From positions 1 through 6,952 of the forward strand of contig CAYFJO010000535.1 in NCBI GenBank assembly GCA_964343305.1: a stretch of DNA of 6,952 bases, read 5' to 3'. Below, piece by piece: positions 6,553 to 6,952 of the stretch. The notes under the pieces were generated by a model. That model was not told where the DNA came from. It searched no databases and was given only the letters and a program-made list of their open reading frames with translations. The DNA comes from CAYFJO01 sp964343305. GTDB lineage: Bacteria; Planctomycetota; Planctomycetia; Pirellulales; Pirellulaceae. How positions within the stretch are numbered: the first letter of the stretch is position 1; every line of letters begins with the position of its first letter. Both the position numbers and the translations under genes were made by a program.

Positions 6553-6952
6553 GTCCTCTCCTTCGTCTTTCTCGGTTTCGAGCGTTTGGCAGCGGCAGCC
6601 GGCTTGGCGTTAAACGACTTCGCCGATTTCTTCTTTTGCTGATTTCTTTGACTGGGTGTTTCGAGGCCATCGTCGGGTTGATTCCAAAGGCGGTATGGAT
6701 CGTCGAGTCGGCGCATTTCGGTGAGCAGCAGTTCTTCCATCTCGGCGAGCTTGTCGGCGTAACGCGGGTCGGCGGCAAGGTTGACCTGCTGCTTTACAGG
6801 ACGAGTGCCGGTCAATGTGCTGACATTCGCGGCATGATGTTGTTCGAGTAACTCGTGCGGGTTGTCGGCAAGGTTGAACAGTTGCGTTTGCCGGACTTCA
6901 TCTTTCGGCGAGTCGTACTTGATCAACTTCCAGTCGCCTTTTCTCACCGCGC
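6549..6952 (-). CDS. Sulfatase, C-terminal fragment (N-terminus beyond right edge), with a basic tail
   Basis: The frame is open into the window from the right edge and ends at TGA 6551-6549, giving about 134 codons. The first complete residues read AVRKGDWKLIKYD, and with QLFNLADNPHE (around 6881-6850) they form the typical end of a type I sulfatase (arylsulfatase A-like), where the last strand carries a Lys-Leu-Ile segment and a 'LFNL..DP.E' turn. The GTG at 6947-6945 is an internal Val, not a start. The catalytic half is outside the window, so activity and substrate cannot be judged. The final 34 residues (6653-6552) are rich in Lys and Arg (13 basic, 1 acidic) with a run of Ala, which is unusual for the family. 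It is the first visible gene of the operon and overlaps the SGNH gene by 4 bp. Confidence 0.85.
   Translation of the reverse strand, partial: AVRKGDWKLIKYDSPKDEVRQTQLFNLADNPHELLEQHHAANVSTLTGTRPVKQQVNLAADPRYADKLAEMEELLLTEMRRLDDPYRLWNQPDDGLETPSQRNQQKKKSAKSFNAKPAAAAKRSKPRKTKERT
6558..6563 (-). promoter_or_regulatory. Ribosome binding site of the SGNH hydrolase
   Basis: AAGGAG lies 5 nt before the ATG at 6552, inside the end of the upstream sulfatase. It is the best Shine-Dalgarno match in the window and fixes the SGNH start. Confidence 0.75.

Noticed and set aside
6945..6947. GTG as the start of a small separate gene for the basic protein at the right edge
   Set aside because: The codon sits inside the conserved sulfatase segment AVRKGDWKLI, and the frame remains open to the window edge, so it is an internal Val of a larger sulfatase.
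1..6952. CRISPR array, mobile element, tRNA or rRNA, phage or defence system
   Set aside because: No regularly spaced repeats, transposase, integrase or structured RNA gene could be recognised on either strand; the window is almost completely filled by polysaccharide-modifying enzyme genes.

Overview
The window reads as part of a gene cluster for breaking down a sulfated, decorated polysaccharide, probably from a planctomycete (Pirellulaceae-like). This rests on three different formylglycine-type sulfatases side by side, a secreted SGNH esterase with a 'GLHD' block III, a large PhoD-like metallophosphatase and a parallel beta-helix protein. All are on the minus strand, and every complete N-terminus carries an export signal. 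The lineage is inferred from gene content and style; no marker gene is present. Related marine bacteria rich in sulfatases (Verrucomicrobia, Lentisphaerae) cannot be excluded.

Transcription runs right to left. At 6952-6549 is the C-terminal end of a first sulfatase, cut by the window edge. It is followed by an SGNH/GDSL hydrolase (6552-5809), a PhoD-like phosphatase/phosphodiesterase (5804-3810), a second sulfatase with a CSPTR active site (3813-2398) and a third sulfatase with a CAPSR active site and a DUF4976-like C-terminus (2394-937). These five genes are packed with 4-bp ATGA overlaps or gaps of 3-4 bp. Good Shine-Dalgarno sequences lie inside the preceding gene at three of the four junctions, so they almost certainly form one translationally coupled operon. 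After a 152-bp gap (785-936) with two small inverted repeats and a weak promoter candidate, a sixth minus-strand gene begins at 784 and runs off the left edge. It encodes the N-terminal 261 residues of a secreted beta-helix protein of the type found in polysaccharide lyases and related glycosidases.

A reasonable working model is that the exported sulfatases remove sulfate esters of different position or sugar context, the SGNH enzyme removes acyl (for example acetyl) groups, and the PhoD-like enzyme cleaves a phosphoester. The beta-helix protein would act on the glycan backbone. The substrate cannot be named from this sequence. No transporter, regulator, sulfatase-maturating enzyme, mobile element, tRNA, rRNA or CRISPR array is visible. 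The cluster type is known in outline; the less usual points are the PhoD-like member, the altered catalytic blocks of the SGNH enzyme, and the strongly basic tail of the first sulfatase.
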